A stretch of 64,000 bases of DNA, from NCBI GenBank assembly GCA_022767285.1, contig JALENY010000029.1:1-64000 (forward strand), in the 5' to 3' direction. Shown here in pieces: positions 24,257 through 32,990 of this stretch; the first letter of the stretch is position 1, and each line of letters opens with the position of its first letter. The position numbers and the translations under genes are program-made. This DNA comes from Lachnospiraceae bacterium (lineage in GTDB: Bacteria; Bacillota; Clostridia; Lachnospirales; Lachnospiraceae). The notes below the pieces were generated by a model. The model saw only the letters and a list, made by a program, of their open reading frames with translations, was not told the origin of the DNA and made no database searches.

Positions 24257-25522
24257 ATGTATGCACCTTTTCGAATGACACAGAATGAGCGGGTGGACCG
24301 GGGACTTTTGCAGGTAAATGTATTGGCAAATATACGGAACCGACCCATTGAGAATGCCAGGATCAGCATCTCTTATACGGGAGAGCCGGGGCGTGTTATT
24401 GAAGAACTGGTAACCAATAATGCGGGGCAGTCGCCGACCATCGAATTGCCGACACCTCCCATTGAGTACAGTATGGCACCATCCGAGTACCAGCCTTATT
24501 CAGAATATACGATACGAGTAACAGCAGAAGGATTTGCTCCTGTGGATATCACCGGAACAGAACTTTTGCCGGAAGTAAAAGCGGTCCAGCCTGTCGTGAT
24601 GGATCCTCTGGAGCCGGAAGAACAGTTCGAAGACATTGTGATTCCGGCCCATACGCTGTTTGGCGAGTATCCGCCAAAAATCCCGGAGGATGAGATCAAA
24701 CCTACCAACCAGTCCGGGGAGATTGTGCTGAGCCGTGTGGTAATCCCGGAATATATTGTGGTACATGATGGAACGCCCGGCGACAGTACCGCTCGGAATT
24801 ATTGGGTGAGGTACCGGGACTATATTAAAAACGTGGCTTCCAGTGAGATTTATGCCACCTGGCCGGAGTCGACCATCCGGGCCAACGTGCTGGCAATTAT
24901 GTCTTTTACACTGAATCGCGTTTATACGGAGTGGTATCGCAACAAAGGCTATGATTTTACCATAACATCTTCTACTGCATATGACCACAAATGGATGCAT
25001 GGAAGAAATGTATATGACAGTATTGACGAGGCGGTGGATGAGGTGTTTGATAACTACCTGTCGCGGCCGAATGTACGTCAGCCGATTTTGACGCAGTATT
25101 GTGACGGAGAACGAGTGACTTGTCCGAACTGGATGAGCCAGTGGGGAAGTAAGTTTCTGGGAGACCAGAACTATGCACCGATCGAGATTATTCGATATTA
25201 TTACGGGGAAGATATGTATATCAATACAGCGGAAGAAATATCCGGAGTACCAGCCTCCTGGCCCGGGTACAGCCTGGATATCGGCAGCAGCGGATTAAAG
25301 GTACGGCAGATACAGGAACAGCTTAACACCATTCGAGGCGCGTATCCGGCTATTCCGGAGATTCCGGTCACTGATGGGATCTATGGGGAATACACTCAGG
25401 AGGCAGTACGGGTATTCCAGTCCGTGTTCGGTCTTCCGGTATCCGGAATTGTGGATTATCGTACCTGGTATAAAATACAGGAAATATATGTAGCCGTTTC
25501 AAGAATTGCAGAGTTGAACTAA
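24257..25522 (+). CDS. SpoIID/LytB-like protein with C-terminal peptidoglycan-binding domain
   Basis: Protein of 421 residues from ATG 24257 (GAGGTGG upstream; GTG 24248 is a weaker choice). The N-terminal third is beta-rich, with PPIEYSMAPSEYQPYSEYTI, possibly a carboxypeptidase-regulatory-like fold. The middle (about 165-330) resembles SpoIID/LytB-type domains: IPEYIVVHDGTPGDSTARNY, RDYIKNVASSEIYATWPE, then QYCDG. The C-terminus (about 335-415) is a peptidoglycan-binding domain 1: IGSSGLKVRQIQEQLN ... DGIYGEYTQEAVRVFQ. No signal peptide is visible, so the export route is unclear. Probably acts on cell wall or spore cortex; no direct proof. It follows rseP by 53 bases. Confidence 0.75.
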   Translation: MYAPFRMTQNERVDRGLLQVNVLANIRNRPIENARISISYTGEPGRVIEELVTNNAGQSPTIELPTPPIEYSMAPSEYQPYSEYTIRVTAEGFAPVDITGTELLPEVKAVQPVVMDPLEPEEQFEDIVIPAHTLFGEYPPKIPEDEIKPTNQSGEIVLSRVVIPEYIVVHDGTPGDSTARNYWVRYRDYIKNVASSEIYATWPESTIRANVLAIMSFTLNRVYTEWYRNKGYDFTITSSTAYDHKWMHGRNVYDSIDEAVDEVFDNYLSRPNVRQPILTQYCDGERVTCPNWMSQWGSKFLGDQNYAPIEIIRYYYGEDMYINTAEEISGVPASWPGYSLDIGSSGLKVRQIQEQLNTIRGAYPAIPEIPVTDGIYGEYTQEAVRVFQSVFGLPVSGIVDYRTWYKIQEIYVAVSRIAELN

Positions 25523-25525
25523 AAA

Positions 25526-25570
25526 AGAATCCAACATATCGGAAAATTTCCATATGTTGGATTCTTTTTT
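25526..25570. terminator. Bidirectional intrinsic terminator
   Basis: AGAATCCAACATAT pairs with ATATGTTGGATTCT (25526-25539 with 25552-25565), flanked by A-rich DNA on the left and T's on the right, so it serves both converging genes. Confidence 0.85.
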
Positions 25571-25619
25571 CTGTAAAGCAGGATTCCTCTGATCGCCCAA
25601 CGGGCGGATCACTTCCTGC

Positions 25620-27317
25620 TTAGTAATAGCATACGACAGGGCAGCCCTTTTCGATCATTTCAAACAGTTCACCGGCTTTGCTGTGGGGCATGTTGATACA
25701 GCCGTGAGAACCGCTGTACATATAAATGCTTCCTCCGAAAGAACCGCGCCAGGCAGCATCGTGCATGCCGATACCGCCGTTGAACGGCATCCAGTAATCC
25801 ACCGGACATTCGTACTCATATCTTGTCTCGGTGCGCTGTTCTGTCTGGTATTCAATTTTTGTGGTCGGAGGCGTACCCGGAGTGATCACATTTCCGTTTT
25901 CGTCCAGAACCGGGTCGGTGCCGGGAACGGTTACTTCCACCGGAACCTGTACTTCCACGGTTTCCTGAATCTGCTGTCCCCGCAGTACACGGTCGCGCTG
26001 TTTATAATCCAGGCTGTATACACCTTCCGGAGTCCGGCGGCTGGCGTTTGTGTAAGTACCGCTGACGATATCTGTCTCCAGTACGACGGTACCGCCCTGA
26101 TAATACCAGAGGTGCTGGGCTGACAGATCGATTTCCACATAAGTGTCACCCAGAGGGCCGGAGCCGGAAAAACGGCGGGAACTGTAAATCGGCTCACGTG
26201 ATGTGGTTGTATTACTCATAATTTCGGAGGTCAGCTGTTTTGTCTCTTCCTCTGTATTCACTGCCCAGGAACCGGATATATAACTGGGTATGGTTACCTG
26301 ACGGGGATTGCCTGAATTGCTGCTGGTAAAGGTAACGTTGCTGCCGTTACAGGCATCAACGGCGGCGCTTAATTCCTGTACATATGCAGCAATTTTTTCA
26401 TTGAATACCGCTTCATCGCGATAGTAGCGGCCGGTTTCGTCTGTGGACATCCAGCTGAGAAGTACATCTTTGTCAATGACTTTTGTGGTGCCATCCGGCA
26501 TATTGTGCGTAATCGTGAAGTTTGTCTGTTCATTCAGTGTCTTAGCATTGTCATTTAGCACGGCATCCGTTTTTGTGACTGTCGGCATGATGTAGGCATC
26601 TGCCTCTTCCACCGATAAGGTTTTCTCTGTGTTGTCGATGGCTGCGGTGAGCGCATCAAACAGGACGGTCTCGTCGATCGTGTTTCCGTCAACATGTTCC
26701 GTTACCACGTACTGACCTTCTTCGTAAGCCAATGTGGAATCCACCGGCGCGATCTGGTTTTCTTTTGCCATGAATGACCAGGAATTCATGATGGATCTCA
26801 ATTTTTCCTTATCGTAAGTGATCGCCACTGAGGTCTGATGTTCCCCTTGTTTGCTTGTGAGATAGCTTTTACCCCACTGCCACCATATCTGCTCATCAAA
26901 AATTTTCTGTATGGAACCGTCAGATACATAGCAGTAGTCAATATCAGCGGCCTGAATGTTCTCGGTCTGCCCGTCCTTTGAAGTGACAGAGATGCTGTAT
27001 GTTTTAGTACTGTCTGAAAATATGGTTTCCACATCCCGTACAGTCTTGCCGCTTACATCCATGCCATTGATGGATGTGCCCTTGAAAAATTCATCTTTAT
27101 GCCGATAACCGTAATAGAGATATACACCAATGGCAACAGCTATAATACAGAGCAGCACCAGCAGTAGTGCAAGGAGAAGGGTTTTCTTTTTTCCAAGACC
27201 TTTTCCGCTTTTTGAGGATTCTGGTTTTGTTGGATTCTTTTTTTGACGTTTTCCCAAATTACCGATCTTGTTTTTTCCGGTTCTGGGAGTTTTGATTTTT
27301 GACTTCGTTTCGCTCAT
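25620..27317 (-). CDS. L,D-transpeptidase (YkuD) with membrane anchor
   Basis: Protein of 565 residues. A basic N-terminus is followed by a single membrane helix (about residues 47-70), so the bulk lies outside. Two related peptidoglycan-binding-type domains follow (about 80-330; FFKGTSINGMDVSGKTVRDV marks the first). The C-terminal YkuD domain makes 3-3 cross-links in peptidoglycan; its catalytic motif is SHGCINMP (about 543-550). Within the YkuD domain there is an unusual Val/Thr/Pro/Glu-rich insertion of about 60 residues (QETVEVQVPVEVTVPGTDP and on, about 443-505). Convergent with the SpoIID-like gene; both are wall enzymes. Confidence 0.9.
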   Translation of the reverse strand: MSETKSKIKTPRTGKNKIGNLGKRQKKNPTKPESSKSGKGLGKKKTLLLALLLVLLCIIAVAIGVYLYYGYRHKDEFFKGTSINGMDVSGKTVRDVETIFSDSTKTYSISVTSKDGQTENIQAADIDYCYVSDGSIQKIFDEQIWWQWGKSYLTSKQGEHQTSVAITYDKEKLRSIMNSWSFMAKENQIAPVDSTLAYEEGQYVVTEHVDGNTIDETVLFDALTAAIDNTEKTLSVEEADAYIMPTVTKTDAVLNDNAKTLNEQTNFTITHNMPDGTTKVIDKDVLLSWMSTDETGRYYRDEAVFNEKIAAYVQELSAAVDACNGSNVTFTSSNSGNPRQVTIPSYISGSWAVNTEEETKQLTSEIMSNTTTSREPIYSSRRFSGSGPLGDTYVEIDLSAQHLWYYQGGTVVLETDIVSGTYTNASRRTPEGVYSLDYKQRDRVLRGQQIQETVEVQVPVEVTVPGTDPVLDENGNVITPGTPPTTKIEYQTEQRTETRYEYECPVDYWMPFNGGIGMHDAAWRGSFGGSIYMYSGSHGCINMPHSKAGELFEMIEKGCPVVCYY

Positions 27318-27445
27318 CTTGATCCCTTATTTTCTTAAGTGTTATTTCAACTGCATACAATTAGTAATTATATCATATTAGACTTCAAAAAAGTAAAAAA
27401 AATGCAATCTTAAATCTTTTGTAATAATTATGACATGAAAGTGCA

Positions 27446-28318
27446 TTACCCGTGTATGGTGTTGCACAGAGTACCGATTCCTTCAATCTCGCAGGTGACA
27501 ACATCGCCCGGCTTTAAGAATTTCGGCGGGTTAAAGCCCATGCCAACACCGGCGGGGGTTCCCATGGAAATGATGGTTCCCGGCCGCAGCGTCATGCCGT
27601 GGCTTAATTCTGAGATCACATGCGGTATGTCAAAAATGAACAAGTCCGTGGTGCTGTTTTGGCGCAGCTCTCCATTCACGTAAGAACGGATCGGCAGCAT
27701 TGGCCGTCCGGGAATTTCATCAGCTGTTACGATCCATGGACCCATGGGAGTGAATCCGTCCAGACTTTTTCCGAAATACCACTGTTTGTGGTTGGTCTGA
27801 ACTTCACGGGCACTGACATCATTTATAATTGTATATCCGAAAATGTAATCGTAGGCATCCTCTTTTGGTACATTTTTTGCCTCCTTTCCGATGATGAGCG
27901 CCAGCTCTGCCTCATAGTCCAGACGCTCCACCATATCGGTATGGGCCTGGATGTATCCGCCGTCCGGGACGGCACAGTCCACACGTTTTGAAAAATAAAC
28001 TGCATAGGGCCGTTCACCGCCGAATGCTTCTTTTTTATAACGGGCGGATTCTTCTGCATGAGCCATGTAGTTGATACCGAGACAGATAATATCCTGGGCG
28101 GGCACCGGAATGGGGGAACACTTTACAATTGCGTCATATGGAAGGGACGGAGCGTTGCCGGCTTCGATCCGTTTTAACTGTTCCGGTGTGCTGTGGGCAA
28201 TCAGGTCGTTCATGGAAGAAAAATGAATTCCCAGATCGTCCAGAGAACATACCCTGCCATCTTCAGTCAGTTTTCCCAGGATCTGATTTCCGTCCTTTTG
28301 ATATGTCAGAAGTTTCAT
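27446..28318 (-). CDS. Fumarylacetoacetate hydrolase family protein
   Basis: Protein of 290 residues. The FAH fold covers about residues 75-290: IICLGINYMAHAEES, then YEAELALIIGKEAKNV with two metal-binding acidic residues, GYTIINDVSARE, and ISMGTPAGVGMGF. Members hydrolyse or decarboxylate acylpyruvates and related diketo acids; substrate cannot be assigned. The N-terminus (MKLLTYQKDGNQILGKL) is the usual small FAH N-terminal domain. It stands alone, with GGAG as ribosome site. Confidence 0.9.
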   Translation of the reverse strand: MKLLTYQKDGNQILGKLTEDGRVCSLDDLGIHFSSMNDLIAHSTPEQLKRIEAGNAPSLPYDAIVKCSPIPVPAQDIICLGINYMAHAEESARYKKEAFGGERPYAVYFSKRVDCAVPDGGYIQAHTDMVERLDYEAELALIIGKEAKNVPKEDAYDYIFGYTIINDVSAREVQTNHKQWYFGKSLDGFTPMGPWIVTADEIPGRPMLPIRSYVNGELRQNSTTDLFIFDIPHVISELSHGMTLRPGTIISMGTPAGVGMGFNPPKFLKPGDVVTCEIEGIGTLCNTIHG

Positions 28319-28538
28319 AATTGTTTTATCTCCGCTGCTTGATGTAAAATAATAATTTTCGTATCATTCATAACATATTTTTGGGAAAGTATCAACACAT
28401 TCCACAGAAATTTAATTTTTGTATAGAAAGTGTAATTTTTCTGCAAATATTGAAGCGAAAAGTTCATATGTTTTTCTGTAAATGACAATTACCGGACAGC
28501 ATCCGGAGAATTTTTTTGAAAAAATTCTTTAAAAAGTA

Positions 28539-28567
28539 TTGACAACCGGTCACCTTTCTCTTATAAT
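28539..28567 (+). promoter_or_regulatory. Promoter of tRNA-Leu
   Basis: TTGACA (28539-28544), 17 bases, TATAAT (28562-28567); both hexamers are perfect. Confidence 0.85.
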
Positions 28568-28583
28568 AACGTTTGTTGGTTAC

Positions 28584-28667
28584 GCGGAAGTGTCGGAACT
28601 GGCAGACGAGCAAGACTAAGGATCTTGTGGCATTCGTGCCGTGTGGGTTCAAGTCCCATCTTCCGCA
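28584..28667 (+). tRNA. tRNA-Leu, anticodon AAG
   Basis: The 84-base gene has acceptor stem GCGGAAG/CTTCCGC, discriminator A, a long variable arm as in leucine tRNAs, and T-arm GTGGG-TTCAAGT-CCCAT. The anticodon stem CAAGA/TCTTG encloses the loop CTAAGGA, so the anticodon is AAG (codon CTT, more if A34 becomes inosine), with G37 as usual for CUN readers. CCA is not encoded. Most bacteria use GAG here. Confidence 0.92.
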
Positions 28668-28677
28668 TACAGCATAC

Positions 28678-28708
28678 CCTGCATCTGAATGGATGCAGGT
28701 TTTTTTTG
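28678..28708 (+). terminator. Intrinsic terminator of tRNA-Leu
   Basis: CCTGCATC and GATGCAGG pair around a six-base loop, followed by a run of T's (28700-28707). Confidence 0.88.
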
Positions 28709-28902
28709 CTTTTTATCGAAAACTGGCTTTGCTGCTTTAAATTTGTAAATAATTAAATAATAATGTTGAAAACCACATGGAAAATGTTTGTATTAAAATG
28801 CCGGATGTAGTATTATTAAAAGAAACAGATGCATTAAAAAAGACTGAATTTTATTTCCCCCAGATATATTATTCCGGTCTATTGCAATGGAGGAGGTAAC
28901 CT

Positions 28903-29328
28903 ATGGCGATATTGGAATCAATCTCTCTGAAAGCAAGAAATACAACGGAGAGCATGAGATTGAATAATCTGATAAAAGCAAATGACAAGATGATGGACAA
29001 GCTGACCTGCCAGATCGGCTATCAGTACGTGGAGCGGCATCTGGAGGAAGAAGATGCCGAATTTGCGGAATTTCTCCGGGAGATTATTCGCCTCCGCAAG
29101 GAGAACATCCAGTATATGCAGGAACTGGAGCTGATGCAGATGGCGAAAATCTGTCCGCAGTGCGGATTTGAAAATCCAAATGGAAGCAGGTTCTGTTTAA
29201 ACTGTGGAGGAAGACTGGACGAGGGCGTTCAGATGCAGCCTGTCGGAAAATTCTGCAGCAGCTGCGGTGTACAGAATGCACCGGATGCGGCGTTTTGTGA
29301 AAACTGCGGAAATCCATTGAAAATGTAA
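28903..29328 (+). CDS. Zinc-ribbon protein with N-terminal coiled coil
   Basis: Protein of 141 residues. The first 80 residues are helical and charged and probably form a coiled coil. Two zinc ribbons follow: CPQCGFENPNGSRFCLNCGG (about 84-103) and CSSCGVQNAPDAAFCENCG (about 118-136). No membrane segment. Function unknown. Ribosome site GGAGGAGG. It opens a co-directional group of five genes, three of which encode zinc ribbons, so it may be a cytosolic partner of the membrane-bound members. Confidence 0.8.
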   Translation: MAILESISLKARNTTESMRLNNLIKANDKMMDKLTCQIGYQYVERHLEEEDAEFAEFLREIIRLRKENIQYMQELELMQMAKICPQCGFENPNGSRFCLNCGGRLDEGVQMQPVGKFCSSCGVQNAPDAAFCENCGNPLKM

Positions 29329-29360
29329 GCGAAAAATAATTGTACATGAGGAGGGTCAAT

Positions 29361-29951
29361 ATGTTTTGTGAAAAATGTGGGAGTATGATACCGGATGGAT
29401 CCAGGTTCTGCGAAAACTGCGGGAATCCCGTTTCGGATGGAAAAACGGAATCAAGCGGAAGTTATCAGCAGAATACAGACTGTTCGGAGACGATGGGATA
29501 TCAGTCGAATAACGGATACCAGCAGGACATGGGCTACAATCCAAATGGCGGTTATCAGGATACTGGTTACGATCCAAATGGCGGTTATCAGGATGGGGGA
29601 TACAACCCCAACGGCGGCTATCAGGATATGGGATACACTCCCAACGGCGGTTATCAGAACGGGGGATACAATCCCAATGGTAATTATCCGCCTCACAGAC
29701 CCAAACAGCCCAGAAAACCGATTCCGAAAAAATATTTGATCATAGCCGGTGCAGCCGCAGCGGTATGCCTGATTCTGGCAATAGCGATTCCGATCGTATC
29801 ATCTGTACTGCAGTCATCAAAAGATAAGAAAAATGCTGAATTGTATGAGCAGTATGTAGAAGAACTGGATGATACCAATCTGAATGCAGCACAGAAGATT
29901 ATGGATGAAATCGGCGGAACCACAGGTTCTGACGAAGCAAAAAAAAAATAA
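29361..29951 (+). CDS. Zinc-ribbon, Gly/Tyr-repeat membrane protein; N-terminal part of a split gene
   Basis: Open frame of 196 residues from ATG 29361 (GAGGAGGG upstream). Zinc ribbon CEKCGSMIPDGSRFCENCG (3-21); then about five repeats of the kind NGGYQDxGYxP (about 55-108); a basic segment; one membrane helix (about 123-145); then an extracellular coiled stalk. The frame stops at TAA 29949-29951, right after ten A's (29939-29948). The next frame continues without interruption into a C-type lectin domain. With nine A's the two would be one protein of about 390 residues. The cause could be a mutation, a phase-variable tract, transcript slippage or a sequencing error. Confidence 0.8.
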   Translation: MFCEKCGSMIPDGSRFCENCGNPVSDGKTESSGSYQQNTDCSETMGYQSNNGYQQDMGYNPNGGYQDTGYDPNGGYQDGGYNPNGGYQDMGYTPNGGYQNGGYNPNGNYPPHRPKQPRKPIPKKYLIIAGAAAAVCLILAIAIPIVSSVLQSSKDKKNAELYEQYVEELDDTNLNAAQKIMDEIGGTTGSDEAKKK

Positions 29952-30531
29952 CGGAGTAATCACTCCAAAAGGCGTGGATCCGTCCGCTGTACTTTCTACG
30001 GATGGACAGACTGCATCAGACACAGAGCCGACGGTAACTCCCATGGAGACTCCCGCACCGACGGCGACTCCGGAAGAAGTAAAAGAAAGTACGTACCAGT
30101 TTGTCATCATGGATTGTACCTGGTCGCAGGCACAGGCAAAATGTGCTGAGATGGGCGGTCATCTGGTTCATTTTGATTCAGAGGGAGAGTTTGATAAGAT
30201 CCTGGCGCTGATGATTGAGCAGGGTATTGCAGATACCGGAAAATTCTGGATCGGGGGAACAAGGGATACGGCATCCGGCTCCAGCGAGTATCATTGGGTA
30301 AATGCGGACGGAACCTTCAAAGAAGGCACCATAAACGGAGATATCCACTGGATGACCGGTGAGCCAAGCTTTCGGGATGAAAGTCTGGGAGTAGATGAAG
30401 ACAGGATGATGCTGTACAAACTGCGCAATACCACCGGTCAGTGGGTCTTTAACGATGCACCGGACAACATTCTGCAGTATCTTCCAAGCTATTCCGGAAC
30501 GGTTGGATTTATCTGTGAATTTGGAAATTAA
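29884..30531 (+). CDS. C-type lectin domain; C-terminal part of the split gene
   Basis: Open frame in the +1 register relative to the gene before it. No ribosome site supports an independent start, so the natural start is read-through from 29361 across the A10 tract. From 29949 it continues with a Thr/Pro-rich stalk (TVTPMETPAPTATPEE) and a C-type lectin-like domain (about the last 140 residues): MDCTWSQAQAKCAEMGGHLV, FWIGGTRD, and the end GTVGFICEFG. Such domains often bind sugars or proteins at the cell surface; here the ligand is unknown. It would lie outside the membrane, opposite the zinc ribbon. Confidence 0.65.
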   Translation: MQHRRLWMKSAEPQVLTKQKKNNGVITPKGVDPSAVLSTDGQTASDTEPTVTPMETPAPTATPEEVKESTYQFVIMDCTWSQAQAKCAEMGGHLVHFDSEGEFDKILALMIEQGIADTGKFWIGGTRDTASGSSEYHWVNADGTFKEGTINGDIHWMTGEPSFRDESLGVDEDRMMLYKLRNTTGQWVFNDAPDNILQYLPSYSGTVGFICEFGN

Positions 30532-30544
30532 GGATCTTTGTAAT

Positions 30545-31843
30545 ATGCAAAAACGGGTTAATTTCATACTGGGCCTGGCTTTTCTGATGCTGTGGCTGAC
30601 CGGGTGCGGAAAGGCGGAAAACAGTCATATCGCAAATGAGACAGAAAGCATGGGAACGGAAACGGCACAGACGTCGGTTCAGGAAGAAAATGTGAAGATC
30701 ATAACGCCGGCCGTGGTACCGGAACCATTGGAAAAATCAGATTCCAAAGACGCGATGTCAGAAAACGTGGGAACGGAAGACGGGGAACTGCAGCCGCTGA
30801 CCGTGGAAGAGAAAGAACAGCAGGAGATGGAGATCTGGATTGAAAACCGCATTGCAGATATGTCTCTGGAAGATCAGGTGGCACAGCTTTTTATCGTCGG
30901 AAACTACCTCGGACTGGATCTGAGCGTCTATCCGGTAGGGGGTCTGATCTATTTCGAAAGTGATCTGCAGGATCCGGATCAGACGAGACAGATGCTGCAG
31001 ACGGCAAAAGACAGGAGTCTTTCGGCGGTGGGAGTTACGGTTTTCACTACAGTGGACGAGGAAGGCGGTTCTGTGACCCGCGTGGCGGGCAATCCGGCAT
31101 TTGAACTTGCGGATCCGGGAAATATGGTGGATCTGGGTGGTACCGGTGACACGAATCTGGTGCGGGTGACTCTGGAAGAAGTCGGCACATACTTAAGCGG
31201 GCTGGGTTTTAATACGGATTTTGCTCCTGTTGCGGATGTATACACGGATATCAGCAATTATTATACAAAGCTGAGAGCGTTTTCCAATGATCCGCAGATT
31301 GCGGCGGATATGGTAAAAGCGGCAGTGCAGGGGCTTCATGACGGAGGTGTCTGTACGGCGGTGAAGCATTTCCCGGGATTGGGATATACCTCAGAGGACA
31401 GTCATGAAGAAAGGACCATTACCACCAGAACCCTTAAGGAAATGCAGCAGTGGGAACTGCTCCCTTTTCAGGCAGCCATTGATGCCGGCACGGATTTTGT
31501 TATGGTCGGTCATGTTACTGCAGAAAACGTGGATGAGAGCGGGCTCCCGGCTACCATGTCATCTGTGATGGTAAACGAAATTTTAAGAGAGCAGATGGGT
31601 TATGATGGCATTGTTGTGACAGATGCCATGAATATGGGGGCCATTGTGAACCGGTACAGTTCCGGGGAGGCAGCGGTGCAGGCACTGCTGGCCGGAGTGG
31701 ATATGATTCTGATGCCGGCGGATTTTGAGTCGGCTTATTATGCCGTATTGGATGCCGTTCAGAACGGAACCATATCAGAAGAGAGGCTTCATGCGTCACT
31801 TGGACGGATTTTGAAAGTGAAATATAAAATGAAAACGGATTAG
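30545..31843 (+). CDS. Glycoside hydrolase family 3 lipoprotein, NagZ-like
   Basis: Protein of 432 residues from ATG 30545 (AAGGAT upstream). Signal peptide with lipobox WLTGC, so membrane-anchored outside. After a linker of about 90 residues, the GH3 N-terminal barrel follows: VGGLIYFESDLQDPDQ, TVDEEGGSVTR, FAPVADVY, KHFPGLGYTSEDSHEE (the DSH motif carries the acid/base His of NagZ-type enzymes) and VTDAMNMGAIV with the nucleophile Asp. Probably a beta-N-acetylglucosaminidase acting on wall fragments or host glycans. It starts 14 bases after the lectin part. Confidence 0.88.
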   Translation: MQKRVNFILGLAFLMLWLTGCGKAENSHIANETESMGTETAQTSVQEENVKIITPAVVPEPLEKSDSKDAMSENVGTEDGELQPLTVEEKEQQEMEIWIENRIADMSLEDQVAQLFIVGNYLGLDLSVYPVGGLIYFESDLQDPDQTRQMLQTAKDRSLSAVGVTVFTTVDEEGGSVTRVAGNPAFELADPGNMVDLGGTGDTNLVRVTLEEVGTYLSGLGFNTDFAPVADVYTDISNYYTKLRAFSNDPQIAADMVKAAVQGLHDGGVCTAVKHFPGLGYTSEDSHEERTITTRTLKEMQQWELLPFQAAIDAGTDFVMVGHVTAENVDESGLPATMSSVMVNEILREQMGYDGIVVTDAMNMGAIVNRYSSGEAAVQALLAGVDMILMPADFESAYYAVLDAVQNGTISEERLHASLGRILKVKYKMKTD

Positions 31844-31860
31844 GATAGAGGAGGGTAAAA

Positions 31861-32925
31861 ATGAAAAAAAATTTTTTGTCAGGTCTGATATTATTAGGAT
31901 GTATCGGATGTCTGAGCCTGACCGGATGTGGTGAGAAAAAGATTGATCTGGAAAAATATATCAGTGTTTCTTTTTCCGGTATGGACTATAAAGGATCGGC
32001 TTCTGTCAATCTGGATTATGATAAGCTGGCACAGGCACTCACCAGCAAAGTTGGAACGCAGAATCTGCAGAATGTCTATTATTTGACCTCTGCCATCAAC
32101 GTGGCGCTGAATCAGACGGAATATCTGAAAAATGGTGACACGGTAAAAGTTGCATGTATCTATGACAATGATATAGCAAAAGACCTGGGAATCCGGCTGA
32201 CCTTTGACGGGATGGAAGTGCCGGTATCCGGTCTGAGTCAGGCAAAGCTGATTTCAGCGGAGGAGTTGCTGGATGCAGCAAACATCATTCTGGAAGGGAC
32301 ATCACCTTACGGAAAAGCTTCTTTTGATAATGCAGATAATCAGTATAGTTCGTTTGTTTATTATGATCTGGATAAGTATAATGATATTGCCAATGGCGAT
32401 GTACTGGAATTGTCTTTAAATATAGATGATTATCAGGCAGAGGCGGAAGGCTACGCGGTGATCGGCGATGAGATCACAAGAAAACTGGAAGTAAGCGGTC
32501 TCCCGGAACTGATCTCATCCTTCGATGAAATTGCAGATGCGTCTATGTCTGCAATTAAACAGCAGGCTTCTGATGTGATGGAAGCATGGAAAGCAAACCA
32601 TCGTTCTTACAATTATAACTTTACGGCAACACAACCGGTACGGATCTTTTTCCTGAGCTCCAAAACAGATGATAACTGGGGTGCTACCAATATGCTGGTT
32701 CTTGTCTATAAAGCGACAGAAGTACATAACAGCAACGGCAATATGACGGATCGCTATGTGGCAATTGCGGTTGAAAACATTGTAAAGAATGCAGATGGAA
32801 GTAATTCCTGCAACCTGAATGAAATCTACGTGAAGGATTACGAGAATGACTATAATGAGCTTTATTTGGATGTCATCCAGTCTGAAATGGCAGATTATAA
32901 CGTCAGCGAATATGAATTTAACTAA
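31861..32925 (+). CDS. Lipoprotein of unknown function
   Basis: Protein of 354 residues. Signal peptide with lipobox SLTGC (cysteine near residue 23). The remainder is mostly beta-rich: a first part, about 28-210, with YISVSFSGMDYKGSASVNLD and GDTVKVACIYD, likely made of two similar Ig-like units, and a C-terminal part of about 100 residues that follows a helical linker (about 222-245). I do not recognise the family. Ribosome site GAGGAGGG, 17 bases behind the GH3 gene, so same operon. Confidence 0.75.
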   Translation: MKKNFLSGLILLGCIGCLSLTGCGEKKIDLEKYISVSFSGMDYKGSASVNLDYDKLAQALTSKVGTQNLQNVYYLTSAINVALNQTEYLKNGDTVKVACIYDNDIAKDLGIRLTFDGMEVPVSGLSQAKLISAEELLDAANIILEGTSPYGKASFDNADNQYSSFVYYDLDKYNDIANGDVLELSLNIDDYQAEAEGYAVIGDEITRKLEVSGLPELISSFDEIADASMSAIKQQASDVMEAWKANHRSYNYNFTATQPVRIFFLSSKTDDNWGATNMLVLVYKATEVHNSNGNMTDRYVAIAVENIVKNADGSNSCNLNEIYVKDYENDYNELYLDVIQSEMADYNVSEYEFN

Positions 32926-32990
32926 CGGAAATGATAATAGATCTTTGCTGCCAAACGCAGAAAAGATTGAAATATAAGGAGGAGAAAGTG

